DNA from: Stenotrophomonas sp. UBA2302
GTDB taxonomy: Bacteria > Pseudomonadota > Gammaproteobacteria > Xanthomonadales > Xanthomonadaceae
Assembly (NCBI GenBank): GCA_002345545.1
Contig: DDVW01000053.1
Span: 521-64,520 of the forward strand
DNA length: 64,000 nucleotides
Reading direction: 5' to 3'
A program made the position numbers and the translations under genes. Shown one piece after another: positions 24,999 through 34,095 of the stretch (within the stretch, counting starts at the first letter, position 1; every line of letters starts with the position of its first letter). The notes under the pieces were generated by a model, which was not told the DNA's origin, did not search any database, and saw nothing but the letters and a program-made list of their open reading frames with translations.

Positions 24999-25306
24999 AC
25001 GACACCCACGCCCCTTCCGACCAATGGTGGCTTGCCCATCTGGGCAACACGCTGATCTGGGCCCGGCTGCGGGTGCGTCCGGCCGGTACCGCCGAAGTAT
25101 TGGACAGCGACGGCAACACCCTGAGCTACGACAGCGAGGATACCGCCCGCGCGCAGCTGTTCGACGCCGAGTTCGTCGCCTTCGACGGCCTGGATGAGGA
25201 AGACGCGCTGCAGCGTGGTTTCTCCCTTCACGAAGTGACCCCGCCGCAGGGCGACGACGAACAGTTGTCGGGCCGCATGGTGCAATCCCTGGGCGGCCGG
25301 GCCTGA
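24995..25306 (+). CDS. Conserved hypothetical protein
   Basis: 103-residue soluble, acidic protein of unknown function. It begins with an aromatic segment DQWWLAHLGNTLIWARLRV, followed by many acidic residues (about residues 40-85, including DSEDTARAQLFDAEFVAFDGLDEEDALQ in two parts). No signal peptide, membrane segment or cysteine. It overlaps the upstream membrane protein gene (ATGA) and is followed after seven bases by the PaiB-like gene, so the three are probably co-translated. Confidence 0.75.
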   Translation: MNDTHAPSDQWWLAHLGNTLIWARLRVRPAGTAEVLDSDGNTLSYDSEDTARAQLFDAEFVAFDGLDEEDALQRGFSLHEVTPPQGDDEQLSGRMVQSLGGRA

Positions 25307-25313
25307 GCGACGC

Positions 25314-25952
25314 ATGTTCAGTCCCCGCGCATTCGATGAAAAGGATCTGCAGTGGCTGGACCACCTGTTGGAGCGCAACGCCTTTGTCACGCTACTGACC
25401 ACCGGTGATGATGGCCTGCCTGAAATCAGCCGTATTCCGGTGCTCTACCGTCGTCAAGGGCAGCAGATCGAACTGCTCGGGCACTGGGCCCGGTCCAATC
25501 CGCAGGCGCAGCGCCACGGCATCGCCAAAGTGCTGGTGGACGGCCCTCATGGCTATGTGTCGGCCAGCTGGTATCCGGACAAGCTGCACATCGCCCGTGT
25601 CCCGACATGGGATTACGCCACCGCCGAACTGCGTGGTCAGTTGCAGCCATTCAACGACCCCAACGCACTGGCCGAGCTGGTCAGCGCACTGAGTAACCGG
25701 TTCGAGGCCAGCGTCGGCCAGGACTGGCGCTTTGAGCCAGAGCGTGATGACCACCTCCGCCAGCTGCGTGGCATTGTCGGCTTCCGTTTCACCGTCGAGC
25801 ACACACAGATCACACTGAAGCTTAGCCAGAACCACCCCGAGCCCAACCAGTTGGCGGTGATTGCACACCTGGAACGCCTGGCCACGCCTGAATCCCATGA
25901 GCTGGCGCAATGGATGCGCCGGCTTCGCGATAAAGCCGCCGACGGCGACTGA
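25314..25952 (+). CDS. FMN-binding PaiB-family protein
   Basis: 212-residue protein of the PaiB family, FMN-binding split-barrel proteins named after the Bacillus PaiB regulator of sporulation and protease genes. Typical segments: RIPVLYRRQG, LLGHWARSNPQ, GPHGYVSASWYPDK (flavin pocket region), and the C-terminal KLSQNHPEPNQLAVIAHLE. No DNA-binding domain is visible, so the label transcriptional regulator should be read with care; an FMN-dependent oxidoreductase or redox sensor is equally possible. Third gene of a small operon. Confidence 0.8.
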   Translation: MFSPRAFDEKDLQWLDHLLERNAFVTLLTTGDDGLPEISRIPVLYRRQGQQIELLGHWARSNPQAQRHGIAKVLVDGPHGYVSASWYPDKLHIARVPTWDYATAELRGQLQPFNDPNALAELVSALSNRFEASVGQDWRFEPERDDHLRQLRGIVGFRFTVEHTQITLKLSQNHPEPNQLAVIAHLERLATPESHELAQWMRRLRDKAADGD

Positions 25953-26031
25953 CCTGCCCCATTTCCTGCGACGTCGCCCCTGACACGGTGGCGACGCCCT
26001 CCCCCTCCAAGATCGCAAGGGAAGCTTCACC

Positions 26032-26694
26032 ATGAAAGACATCCATCAGCTGCTGCAGAACAACCGCGCCTGGGCGGACCGGATCGCGAAGGAAGATCCG
26101 GATTTCTTCCGGCAACTGTCCACGCAGCAGAATCCGGAATACCTGTGGATCGGCTGCTCCGATTCACGCGTGCCGGCCAACCAGATCATCGGCATGGCAC
26201 CGGGTGAGATTTTCGTGCATCGCAATGTCGCCAACGTGGTGGTGCATACCGACCTGAATTGCCTGAGCGTGATCCAGTACGCGGTGGACCAGCTCAAGAT
26301 CAAGCACATCCTGATCGTCGGCCACTACGGCTGCGGCGGCGTGCATGCGGCACTGAACCAGACCCGCGTCGGGCTGGCCGACAACTGGTTGCGGCATGTC
26401 GGCGACGTCGCCCAGAAGCATGAAAAGCTGCTTTCCCTGATTGATGATCCGGAGCTGCGCCACGCCCGCCTGTGCGAACTGAATGTGATCGAGCAGGTGG
26501 CCAACGCCTGCCGTTCGACCATCATCAGAGATGCTTGGGAGCGCGGGCAGAAACTGATGGTGCACGGCTGGGTCTACAGCCTGCGCGATGGCCGGGTCAG
26601 CGAGATGGGCATCGACGTCGGCAGTTCCGAACAACTGCAGCCGGCCTACGAGAAGGCACTGTCATTCGTGCCGCTCCACGGCAAACGCCACTGA
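26032..26694 (+). CDS. can: Beta-class carbonic anhydrase
   Basis: 220-residue zinc enzyme that interconverts CO2 and bicarbonate. All zinc ligands and catalytic residues are present: Cys42, Asp44 and Arg46 in GCSDSRVPAN, and His98 and Cys101 in GHYGCGGVHAA. Length and layout match E. coli Can (220 residues). An AAGGGAAG ribosome binding site lies upstream. Monocistronic to judge from 64 bases to the next gene and the different function there. Confidence 0.95.
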   Translation: MKDIHQLLQNNRAWADRIAKEDPDFFRQLSTQQNPEYLWIGCSDSRVPANQIIGMAPGEIFVHRNVANVVVHTDLNCLSVIQYAVDQLKIKHILIVGHYGCGGVHAALNQTRVGLADNWLRHVGDVAQKHEKLLSLIDDPELRHARLCELNVIEQVANACRSTIIRDAWERGQKLMVHGWVYSLRDGRVSEMGIDVGSSEQLQPAYEKALSFVPLHGKRH

Positions 26695-26757
26695 AGTAGC
26701 AGCCACGACCCTGCCCGCGCCCAGGGCCTTGGCACGTCCCATTTTCTAGGTATCCGC

Positions 26758-27285
26758 ATGCACGCAATGCCCCTCAACCTGCTCGGCTGGATCGAAGAGC
26801 ATCGGCATCTGCTGAAGCCGCCGGTCGGCAACAAGATGATCGAGAACGGTGATTTCATCGTGATGGTGGTCGGCGGACCGAACAGCCGCAGCGACTACCA
26901 CTGGGATGAGGGCCCGGAGTGGTTCTACCAGCTCGAAGGCGAGATGGTGCTGCGCGTGCAGGAGGATGGCGCGGTGCGCGACATCCCCATCCGGGCCGGC
27001 GAGATCTTCCTGCTGCCGCCGCGGGTGCCGCACTCCCCGCAGCGCATGCCCGGCTCGATCGGGCTGGTGATCGAGCGCAAGCGCCTGGAGCACGAACTCG
27101 ACGGCTTCATGTGGTTCTGCCCGCAGTGCAACCACAAGATCCACGAAGAGTTCTTCCACCTGAAGAACATCGAGACCGACCTGCCCAAGGTGTTCGACCG
27201 CTTTCATTCCTCGTTGGAGCATCGCACCTGCGGGCACTGCGGCACCGTGCATCCGTTGCCGACGCCGGCGTCGCCCGAGATCTGA
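26758..27285 (+). CDS. haaO: 3-hydroxyanthranilate 3,4-dioxygenase
   Basis: 175-residue cupin dioxygenase (also NbaC) that opens 3-hydroxyanthranilate to 2-amino-3-carboxymuconate semialdehyde, the precursor of quinolinate. Iron ligands are expected at His in [16 protein letters not shown] with the Glu, and at the later PHSPQR histidine. The C-terminal part has two CxxC pairs, CPQCNHK and CGHCGTVHP, the rubredoxin-like second metal site found in bacterial and fungal HAO but lost in vertebrates. First gene of haaO-kynU-kmo. The preceding kynurenine-pathway gene for tryptophan 2,3-dioxygenase is not in the window. Confidence 0.95.
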   Translation: MHAMPLNLLGWIEEHRHLLKPPVGNKMIENGDFIVMVVGGPNSRSDYHWDEGPEWFYQLEGEMVLRVQEDGAVRDIPIRAGEIFLLPPRVPHSPQRMPGSIGLVIERKRLEHELDGFMWFCPQCNHKIHEEFFHLKNIETDLPKVFDRFHSSLEHRTCGHCGTVHPLPTPASPEI

Positions 27286-27382
27286 CAGCGCCCCGCCCGG
27301 CTCGCGCAACTGCCCGCATCCGCATCCGGCAACCACGCCGGGACAGGTACACTTTGGGCTCTTACTCAACGCCCGCGTACCG

Positions 27383-28657
27383 ATGAACGAAACCCTGTCC
27401 CCGGCCCACGCCACCGCACTGGATGCCGCCGATCCGCTGCGCAAGCTGCGCAGCCAGTTCCTGATTCCGCAGCACCAGTCCGCCGACCAGACCTACTTCG
27501 TCGGCAACTCGCTGGGCCTGCAGCCCAAGGGCGCCAGGGCCATGGTGCAGGAAGTGATGGACCTGTGGGCCAGCATCGCCGTGGAAGGTCATTTCACCGG
27601 TCCCACGCACTGGATGGGCTACCACCGGCTGGTCGCCGATTCGCTGGCCCGCGTGGTCGGCGCACAGCCCGGCGAAGTGGTGGCGATGAACACGCTCAGC
27701 GTGAACCTGCACCTGATGATGGTCAGCTTCTACCGGCCGACCCGCGAGCGCCCGGCGATCCTGATGGAGGCCGGTGCGTTCCCGACCGACCGCCATGCGG
27801 TCGAAGCGCAGATCCGTTTCCACGGTTTCAATCCGGCCACCGACCTGATCGAAGTGCAGCCGGACGAACCCAACGGCACGATCTCGATGGAGGCCATCGA
27901 GCGGGCGCTGGGAGAACATGGATCGCGCGTGGCGCTGGTGCTGTGGCCCGGCGTGCAGTACCGCAGCGGGCAGGTGTTCGATCTGGCCGCGATCACCCGG
28001 CTGGCGCGTGCGCACGGTGCCAATGTCGGCTTCGACCTGGCCCATTCGGTCGGCAACGTGCCGCTGGCGCTGCATGACATCGCCCCGGATTTTGCGGTGT
28101 GGTGCCACTACAAATACCTCAACGCCGGTCCCGGCGCGGTCGCCGGCGCCTTCGTGCACGAACGCCACGCACGCGACACTTCGCTGCCGCGCTTTGCCGG
28201 CTGGTGGGGCCACGAGCAGGCCACGCGCTTCCAGATGGCACCGGAATTCATCCCGGAAGTCGGCGCCGAAGGCTGGCAGCTGAGCAACCCGCCCGTGCTC
28301 GGGCTGGCACCGCTGCGCGCCTCGCTGGCGCTGTTCGACGAAGCCGGCATGCCGGCCCTGCGCGAGAAGTCGCTCAAGCTCACCGGCTATCTGGAAATGA
28401 TGGTCCGCGCGCGTCTGGCTGGCGTGTTGCAGATCATCACGCCGACCGAGCCGGAACGCCGCGGCTGCCAGCTGTCGCTGCGGGTGGCCGGTGGTCGTGA
28501 ACAGGGACGTTCGCTGTTCGAATACCTGCAGTCGGTCGGCGTGCTGGGTGACTGGCGCGAACCGGACGTGATCCGCATCTCGCCCACACCGATGTACAAC
28601 CGCTACCGCGATGTCTACCGCTTCGTGGACGAGGTCGAAGCCTGGGCCGGCATCTGA
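27383..28657 (+). CDS. kynU: Kynureninase
   Basis: 424-residue PLP-dependent hydrolase that cleaves 3-hydroxykynurenine (or kynurenine) to 3-hydroxyanthranilate (anthranilate) and alanine. The PLP lysine lies in WCHYKYLNAGPG; other family segments include TYFVGNSLGLQPKGA near the N-terminus and GFDLAHSVGNVPL before the active site. Length is standard. It lies 97 bases after haaO and 47 before kmo on the same strand, so the three enzymes form a pathway cluster from kynurenine to quinolinate precursor. Confidence 0.95.
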   Translation: MNETLSPAHATALDAADPLRKLRSQFLIPQHQSADQTYFVGNSLGLQPKGARAMVQEVMDLWASIAVEGHFTGPTHWMGYHRLVADSLARVVGAQPGEVVAMNTLSVNLHLMMVSFYRPTRERPAILMEAGAFPTDRHAVEAQIRFHGFNPATDLIEVQPDEPNGTISMEAIERALGEHGSRVALVLWPGVQYRSGQVFDLAAITRLARAHGANVGFDLAHSVGNVPLALHDIAPDFAVWCHYKYLNAGPGAVAGAFVHERHARDTSLPRFAGWWGHEQATRFQMAPEFIPEVGAEGWQLSNPPVLGLAPLRASLALFDEAGMPALREKSLKLTGYLEMMVRARLAGVLQIITPTEPERRGCQLSLRVAGGREQGRSLFEYLQSVGVLGDWREPDVIRISPTPMYNRYRDVYRFVDEVEAWAGI

Positions 28658-28704
28658 TCCACAGCCGCCTCGCCCCTTCCTGGCTACCGCTCCGGAACAC
28701 TGAT

Positions 28705-30075
28705 TTGAACACTTCTCCCACGCGTCATCTCACCTTGATCGGCGCCGGCCTGGCCGGCTCGCTGCTGGCCATCCTGCTGGCCCGCCAGGGCTGGCGCATC
28801 ACCGTCTACGAGCGTCGCGGCGATCCGCGCATCGCCGACTACGAGTCCGGCCGCTCGATCAACCTGGCGCTGGCCGAACGCGGCCGCAATGCGCTGCGCC
28901 AGGCCGGCGTGGAAGAGGCGGTGATGGCCAAGGCGGTGATGATGCGCGGGCGCATGGTGCATCCGCGCAACGGTGCGCCAGAGCTGCAGCGCTATGGCCG
29001 CGATGACAGCGAGGTGATCTGGTCAGTGCATCGCGCCGAACTCAACGTCACCCTGCTGCAGCTGGCCGAAGAGGCCGGTGCGCGGTTCCACTTCCATCGC
29101 CGCCTGCACACGGTGGATTTCGATGCCGGCTATGCACGCTTCATCGACGACCGTGACGATTCGCCGCACGACATCCACTTCGACACGCCACTGATCGGTG
29201 CCGACGGTGCCGGCTCGGCGCTGCGCGCGGCGATGAACCGCAAGTCGCCACTGGGCGAGCGCACCGAGTTCCTCGACCACTCCTACAAGGAGCTGGAAAT
29301 CCCGCCGCACGGCGATGGCAGCTTCCAGATCGAGCCCAACGCGCTGCACATCTGGCCGCGCGGCCGCTACATGTGCATCGCCCTGCCCAACGACGAAGGC
29401 ACCTTCACCGTCACCCTGTTCCTGCCCAACGAAGGTGAGCCCAGCTTCGCCAATGTGCGCAGTGGCGCCGAGGCGCAGGCGCTGTTCCAGCGTGAGTTCG
29501 CCGACGCGGTGCCGCTGATTCCCGATCTGCGCCGCGACTGGGAACAGCACCCGCCGGGCCTGCTCGGCACGCTGTACCTGGACCGCTGGCATCTGGACGG
29601 CAAAGCGGTGCTGATCGGTGATGCGGCCCATGCCATGGTGCCGTTCCACGGCCAGGGCATGAACTGCGCGTTCGAGGACTGCGTGTTCCTGGCAGATGCG
29701 CTGGCTGCCAACACCGACACCGCGCAGGCCTTCGCCCGGTTCGAACGCGAACGCAAGCCCAACGCCGCGGCGATCCAGCAGATGGCGCTGGACAACTACA
29801 TCGAGATGCGCGACCAGGTGGCCGATCCGGCCTTCCTGCTGCAACGCGAGCTGGAACAGGCGCTGCAGGCACGCTGGCCCACCCGCTTCGTACCGCACTA
29901 CACGATGGTCACTTTCCTGCACACGCCTTATGCCGTGGCGCTGGAGCGCACCCGCATCCAGCAGCGCATCCTTGCCGACGCCACCGCCGGCCACACCACG
30001 CTGGAGCAGATGGACTGGGCCGCGCTGGAACGGATCGTCCACGAACAGCTGCCGGTACTGGAAGGAGCGCACTGA
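28705..30075 (+). CDS. kmo: Kynurenine 3-monooxygenase
   Basis: 456-residue FAD/NADPH-dependent hydroxylase that makes 3-hydroxykynurenine. The N-terminal FAD-binding motif is LIGAGLAGSLLAILLARQG, and the second FAD motif is VLIGDAAHAMVPFHGQGMN. The start codon is TTG, the only one that puts the flavin-binding motif at the usual distance from the N-terminus. The stop overlaps the sbcB start by one base. With haaO and kynU it completes kynurenine to aminocarboxymuconate semialdehyde; in xanthomonads this route is linked to NAD biosynthesis. Confidence 0.94.
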   Translation: MNTSPTRHLTLIGAGLAGSLLAILLARQGWRITVYERRGDPRIADYESGRSINLALAERGRNALRQAGVEEAVMAKAVMMRGRMVHPRNGAPELQRYGRDDSEVIWSVHRAELNVTLLQLAEEAGARFHFHRRLHTVDFDAGYARFIDDRDDSPHDIHFDTPLIGADGAGSALRAAMNRKSPLGERTEFLDHSYKELEIPPHGDGSFQIEPNALHIWPRGRYMCIALPNDEGTFTVTLFLPNEGEPSFANVRSGAEAQALFQREFADAVPLIPDLRRDWEQHPPGLLGTLYLDRWHLDGKAVLIGDAAHAMVPFHGQGMNCAFEDCVFLADALAANTDTAQAFARFERERKPNAAAIQQMALDNYIEMRDQVADPAFLLQRELEQALQARWPTRFVPHYTMVTFLHTPYAVALERTRIQQRILADATAGHTTLEQMDWAALERIVHEQLPVLEGAH

Positions 30076-31517
30076 TGAGTGGCAGCTTCCTGTTCTACGA
30101 CCTGGAAACCTTCGGCCAGGACCCGCGCCGCACCCGTATCGCCCAGTTCGCGGCGGTGCGCACCAATGCCGAGCTGGAAGTGATCGACGAGCCGGTCAGC
30201 TTCTACGTCAAGCCGGCCGACGACCTGCTGCCCTCCCCCATCGCCACGCTGATCACCGGCATCACCCCGCAGCACGCACTGGCCGAAGGCGTCAGCGAGG
30301 CCGAAGCCTTCGCCCGTATCAACGACCTGATGAGCAGGCCACAGACCTGCACGCTGGGCTACAACACGCTGCGCTTTGACGACGAGTTCGTCCGCCACGG
30401 TCTGTTCCGTAACTTCTTTGACCCCTACGAGCGCGAATGGCGCAGCGGCAACTCGCGCTGGGACCTGCTGGACATGCTGCGGCTGGTGCACGCGCTGCGT
30501 CCGGACGGCATCGAGTGGCCGCAGCGCGAGGACGGCGCCACCTCGTTCAAGCTCGAACACCTGGCCATCGCCAACGACGTGCGCGAAGGCGACGCCCACG
30601 AGGCGCTGTCCGACGTCTACGCCACCATCGGCATGGCGCGCCGCTTCCGGCAGGCGCAGCCGCGCATGTGGGACTACGCGCTGAAGCTGCGCGACAAGCG
30701 CTTTGTCGGCAGCCTGCTGGACGTGGTGGCGATGACACCGGTACTGCACATCTCCATGCGCTACCCGGCCAACCGGCTGTGCGCCGCACCGGTGCTGCCG
30801 CTGACCCGCCACCCGCACATCAGCAACCGGGTGATCGTGTTCGATCTGGAGGGCGACGTGCAGCAGCTGCTGGACCTGTCGGCCGAGGAGATCGCCGCGC
30901 GCCTGTATACCCGTGCCACCGACCTGCCTGAAGGCCAGCAGCGGGTGCCGCTGAAGGAAGTGCATCTGAACAAGGTGCCGGCGCTGGTGGCCTGGAACCA
31001 CCTGCGCGCGCCCGACTTCGCCCGTCTGGACATCGACCCGGCCGCCATTGAAGCCAAGGTCGAACAGCTGCGTGCACTCGGCCCGGAACTGGCCGAGAAG
31101 GTGCGCTGCGTGTTCGCCGGCGAACGTTCGGCCGGCCCAGTCGATGCCGACGCCTCGCTGTACGACGGCTTCCTCGCCGACGGCGACAAGGCGCTGATGC
31201 CCAAGGTACGCACCGCCCCGCCCGAAGCGCTGGCCGAACTGGAAAGCCGTTTCCGCGACCCGCGCCTGCCGGAACTGCTGTTCCGCTACCGTGCCCGCAA
31301 CCACCCGCACACGCTGCACGGCGAGGACCGCTCGCGCTGGGACGACTACCGCCGCCTGCGCCTGTTCGACGAAGCCGCCCGACTGGGTGAGCAGACCCTG
31401 CCGCAGTACTTCGCGCAGATCGAGCAACTGCGCGCCGAACATCACGACCAACCCGAGCGCCTCGCCCTGCTGGAGCACTTGCAGCACTGGGGCCAGCACC
31501 TGCAGCAATCGCTATGA
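30075..31517 (+). CDS. sbcB: Exodeoxyribonuclease I
   Basis: 480-residue 3'-5' single-strand DNA exonuclease of the DEDDh type, acting in recombination and mismatch repair. Acidic metal ligands lie in FYDLETFGQDP (Asp and Glu), with further motifs TLGYNTLRFDDEFVRHGLF and HEALSDVYATI (His and Asp). The SH3-like and helical extension domains fill the C-terminal half. Its start overlaps the kmo stop by one base and its end overlaps the DUF2461 gene, so it is carried on the same transcript as the kynurenine genes although unrelated in function. Confidence 0.95.
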   Translation: MSGSFLFYDLETFGQDPRRTRIAQFAAVRTNAELEVIDEPVSFYVKPADDLLPSPIATLITGITPQHALAEGVSEAEAFARINDLMSRPQTCTLGYNTLRFDDEFVRHGLFRNFFDPYEREWRSGNSRWDLLDMLRLVHALRPDGIEWPQREDGATSFKLEHLAIANDVREGDAHEALSDVYATIGMARRFRQAQPRMWDYALKLRDKRFVGSLLDVVAMTPVLHISMRYPANRLCAAPVLPLTRHPHISNRVIVFDLEGDVQQLLDLSAEEIAARLYTRATDLPEGQQRVPLKEVHLNKVPALVAWNHLRAPDFARLDIDPAAIEAKVEQLRALGPELAEKVRCVFAGERSAGPVDADASLYDGFLADGDKALMPKVRTAPPEALAELESRFRDPRLPELLFRYRARNHPHTLHGEDRSRWDDYRRLRLFDEAARLGEQTLPQYFAQIEQLRAEHHDQPERLALLEHLQHWGQHLQQSL

Positions 31518-32200
31518 CCGCCTATTTTTCCGACGCCAGTTTCAAGTTCCTGCACGGGCTGGCCGCGCACAACAACAAGACCTGGTTCAACGACCACAAG
31601 CCGCAGTATGAAGAGCATCTGCGCCAGCCGTTCCTGCGCCTGATCGGCGACCTGCAGCCGGATATCGAGGCGATCAGCCCACATTTCCGTGCCGATCCGC
31701 GCACGGTGGGCGGATCGCTGTACCGCATCCAGCGCGATGCGCGCTATTCCCACGACAAATCGCCTTACAAGACCTGGCAGGGCGCGCGTTTCTACCACGA
31801 ACGTCGCCGCCTGCAGATCGTGCCGCTGTTCTACCTGCACCTGCAGCCGGGCAACTGTTTCCTCGGCGGCGGCCTGTGGCATCCCGAGCCGGAGAACATG
31901 CGCAAGGTGCGCCAGTTCATTTTCGACAACCCGGCCAGCTGGGAGCGCGCCGTGCGCGACCCGGCCATCACCCGCCGCTTCACGATGGATACCGACGAGA
32001 AGCTGCAGCGGCCGCCACGCGGCTACCCAGCCGATCACCCGCACATCGAGGATCTGAAACAGCGCAACTGGGTGTATTCACGCCCGCTGACTGATGCGCA
32101 GATGTGCAGCCCGCAGCTGCGCCAGACCCTGGTCAAGGACTACACCACGCTGGCGCCGTTCATCGACTACCTGTGCGCGGCGCTGGACCTGGAATTCTGA
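31514..32200 (+). CDS. DUF2461 family protein
   Basis: 228-residue cytoplasmic protein of the DUF2461 (TIGR02453) family. Recognisable segments are FLHGLAAHNNKTWFNDHKP at the N-terminus, FRIQRDARYSHDKSPYKT-like sequence (here YRIQRDARYSHDKSPYKTWQ) and LGGGLWHPEPENM. The function of the family is unknown. Overlaps the end of sbcB by four bases. Confidence 0.88.
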   Translation: MTAYFSDASFKFLHGLAAHNNKTWFNDHKPQYEEHLRQPFLRLIGDLQPDIEAISPHFRADPRTVGGSLYRIQRDARYSHDKSPYKTWQGARFYHERRRLQIVPLFYLHLQPGNCFLGGGLWHPEPENMRKVRQFIFDNPASWERAVRDPAITRRFTMDTDEKLQRPPRGYPADHPHIEDLKQRNWVYSRPLTDAQMCSPQLRQTLVKDYTTLAPFIDYLCAALDLEF

Positions 32201-32273
32201 TCGGGCCGGTTTCACACCCGCTGCCACGGTTTGCGGCACCCTTGCCGGTACCACCCGACAGGAGGCCGCCGCC

Positions 32274-32747
32274 ATGACCGCCATCCATCACCAGCTCTGG
32301 ATCGATGCTCCCCTGTCCACCGTGTATACCGGGCTGGCCACCGCCGGGGGACTGAGCCAATGGTGGATCGCGCACCAGCAGTCGGTAATCGACGGTGCCA
32401 CCCTCCTCAGCCACAACCCGGGCGCCGGCCATGGCGTGGTGGCGATGAAGGTGCTGGAGACGGTCCCCGACCAGCGCGTGCGCTGGGAGGTCATCAGCGA
32501 CCATCCCAGCATGAGTCCGGCCTCGGCATGGCTCGGTACCGAGATCCGCTTCGACCTCTCCCGTCGCGCCAGCCCCGGCACCTGGCGCGGCCTGCCGCAC
32601 GAAGGTGAACCGATGACGGTGCTGGAGTTCCACCATCTCGGCTGGGACCCGCATAGCGAATACCTGGGCTTCTGCAGCCAGGCCTGGGCTGAAACTCTGG
32701 TATTGCTGCGCCGCTGGGCCGAAGCCCACACGGCAGGTCATCACTGA
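32274..32747 (+). CDS. SRPBCC (AHSA1-like) domain protein
   Basis: 157-residue protein with the START/SRPBCC fold, a beta-sheet around a hydrophobic ligand pocket. The start at 32274 follows an AGGAGG ribosome binding site; the longer frame upstream is not coding. Diagnostic features are the N-terminal IDAPLSTVYTGLATAGGLSQWW segment (quoted in part: APLSTVYTGLATAGGLSQWW), the central EIRFDLS, and a C-terminal long helix WAETLVLLRRWAEAH. Ligand unknown. Followed by a gap before a lipoprotein gene. Confidence 0.8.
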   Translation: MTAIHHQLWIDAPLSTVYTGLATAGGLSQWWIAHQQSVIDGATLLSHNPGAGHGVVAMKVLETVPDQRVRWEVISDHPSMSPASAWLGTEIRFDLSRRASPGTWRGLPHEGEPMTVLEFHHLGWDPHSEYLGFCSQAWAETLVLLRRWAEAHTAGHH

Positions 32748-33008
32748 GCCGTGCCCACTGCCGACTGGAATTACCCGCCTCCCCGGTCCGCCTGAAACGC
32801 AGCATCATTTCCTTCGTTTTCCGCAGCCGGGCTGGAGTCCATTAACACAGTGCTTCGGGATTTTCTGTGATGCCGGATGGACACGTCCAATTCATTTTTT
32901 CCGGCCTTCACTGTCCCTACACGTATTCCAATATCAGCTGAAAGCGGATCCGGGCTGCCGCCAAAAGCCCGCTATATTCCAGAGGCCCCAAGACGAAGGA
33001 GTAGTGGA

Positions 33009-33278
33009 ATGTTTCTGACCAGACAACATCTAGTGATGGCACGTACGCTTGCTGTGGCGATCGTCGCCACGGCAGGCCTCGCTTCCTGCGCGACCTATAA
33101 AGAAGAGTTTGCAGGGATCAACTCGCGCCTCGACCAGCTCGACACGCGGGTGCAGGGCGCGGCGCAGAGTGCCGAATCCGCCAACCAGTCCGCGCAGCAG
33201 GCCAACCAGCGGCTGGATCAGCTTGAAGGCCGCGTCCAGCAGCTCGAAAGTGCTCCCCGGCGCACGCCGCGCGGCTGA
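33009..33278 (+). CDS. Alanine-zipper (Lpp/OprI-type) lipoprotein
   Basis: 89-residue lipoprotein. A GAAGGAG ribosome binding site precedes the ATG at 33009. The N-terminal signal has lipobox GLASC (Cys about residue 27); the mature part is a short heptad-repeat helix with repeated Ala, Ser and Gln, such as AAQSAESANQSAQQANQRLD and LEGRVQQLES. This is the Lpp/OprI alanine-zipper layout. The C-terminus ends RRTPRG instead of the usual YRK of peptidoglycan-linked Lpp, so covalent attachment to the wall is doubtful. The neighbouring L,D-transpeptidase is suggestive because that enzyme class cross-links Lpp. Confidence 0.85.
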   Translation: MFLTRQHLVMARTLAVAIVATAGLASCATYKEEFAGINSRLDQLDTRVQGAAQSAESANQSAQQANQRLDQLEGRVQQLESAPRRTPRG

Positions 33279-33417
33279 CACAGGCGCTTGACCCCGGGAT
33301 TCCGGTGGCCTTTGTCGGCCACTGGTTTCCTTCCATCACGCAGGCTTTCATTCCAAGGAACCGCCCATCCGTACCTTTAAACGCCCCGCAATCCACATCA
33401 CTCACGTCGCACTGGCA

Positions 33418-34095
33418 ATGGCGCTGGTCTTCGCCGGCATCGGCGTTGCCAGTGCCGGGGAGGCAGCCGCGCAACCGGTTGCTGCCGTCGATCAGCTCCC
33501 GCCTGACCAGGACGTATCGGACACGGTGATTGAACTCGCCGGCTGGGTGGTCGCAGCCAATGACAATCATGGCTATCCGTTCGCGATCATGGACAAGACC
33601 GCCGCACAGATCCTGGTGTTCAGCGGTGACGGCCGTCTTCGCGGCGCGACGCCGGGGCTGTTCGGCTCGGCAGTGGGTGACCACACCGCCCCGGGCATCG
33701 CCGGTCTGGCGCTTCGCGAGATTCCCGGCAAGGATCGCACCACGCCGGCCGGTCGCTTCGTGGGCGGCTACGGCCCATCGATCGATGCCGGGCGCGTGCT
33801 GTGGGTGGACTACGATTCGGCAGTTTCCATGCACCCCACCGCTACCGGTGTTCCGACCGAGCGACGCGCAGAGCGCCTTGCCTCGCCCACACCGGACGAC
33901 AACCGCGTCACCCACGGCTGCATCAACGTCTCGCCCGGGTTCTATGAGCAGATCATCCAACCCACCTTCGAGCGCGGCGGAGTGTTCTATGTCCTGCCGG
34001 ATGCGGCATCGATCGCCGAGACCTTCCCGGAATTCGCGCAGAGCCTTGCGGCCAAACAGGGCAACGAGGGCCGCCGCGCACGCCGCGGGCGCTAG
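33418..34095 (+). CDS. L,D-transpeptidase (YkuD domain)
   Basis: Secreted cell-wall enzyme of the YkuD family, which makes 3-3 cross-links or attaches lipoproteins to peptidoglycan. The catalytic motif is visible as MHPT followed by THGCINVS, with the nucleophilic cysteine. The first ATG in frame (33418) lies inside the hydrophobic core of the signal peptide. Upstream the frame is open back to a stop at 33289-33291 without ATG, GTG or TTG. An ATC codon at 33367, seven bases after AAGGA, would add an n-region with Arg, Lys and Arg and give a normal signal peptide. The true start may therefore be ATC at 33367. The end is a Lys/Arg-rich tail. Confidence 0.8.
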   Translation: MALVFAGIGVASAGEAAAQPVAAVDQLPPDQDVSDTVIELAGWVVAANDNHGYPFAIMDKTAAQILVFSGDGRLRGATPGLFGSAVGDHTAPGIAGLALREIPGKDRTTPAGRFVGGYGPSIDAGRVLWVDYDSAVSMHPTATGVPTERRAERLASPTPDDNRVTHGCINVSPGFYEQIIQPTFERGGVFYVLPDAASIAETFPEFAQSLAAKQGNEGRRARRGR

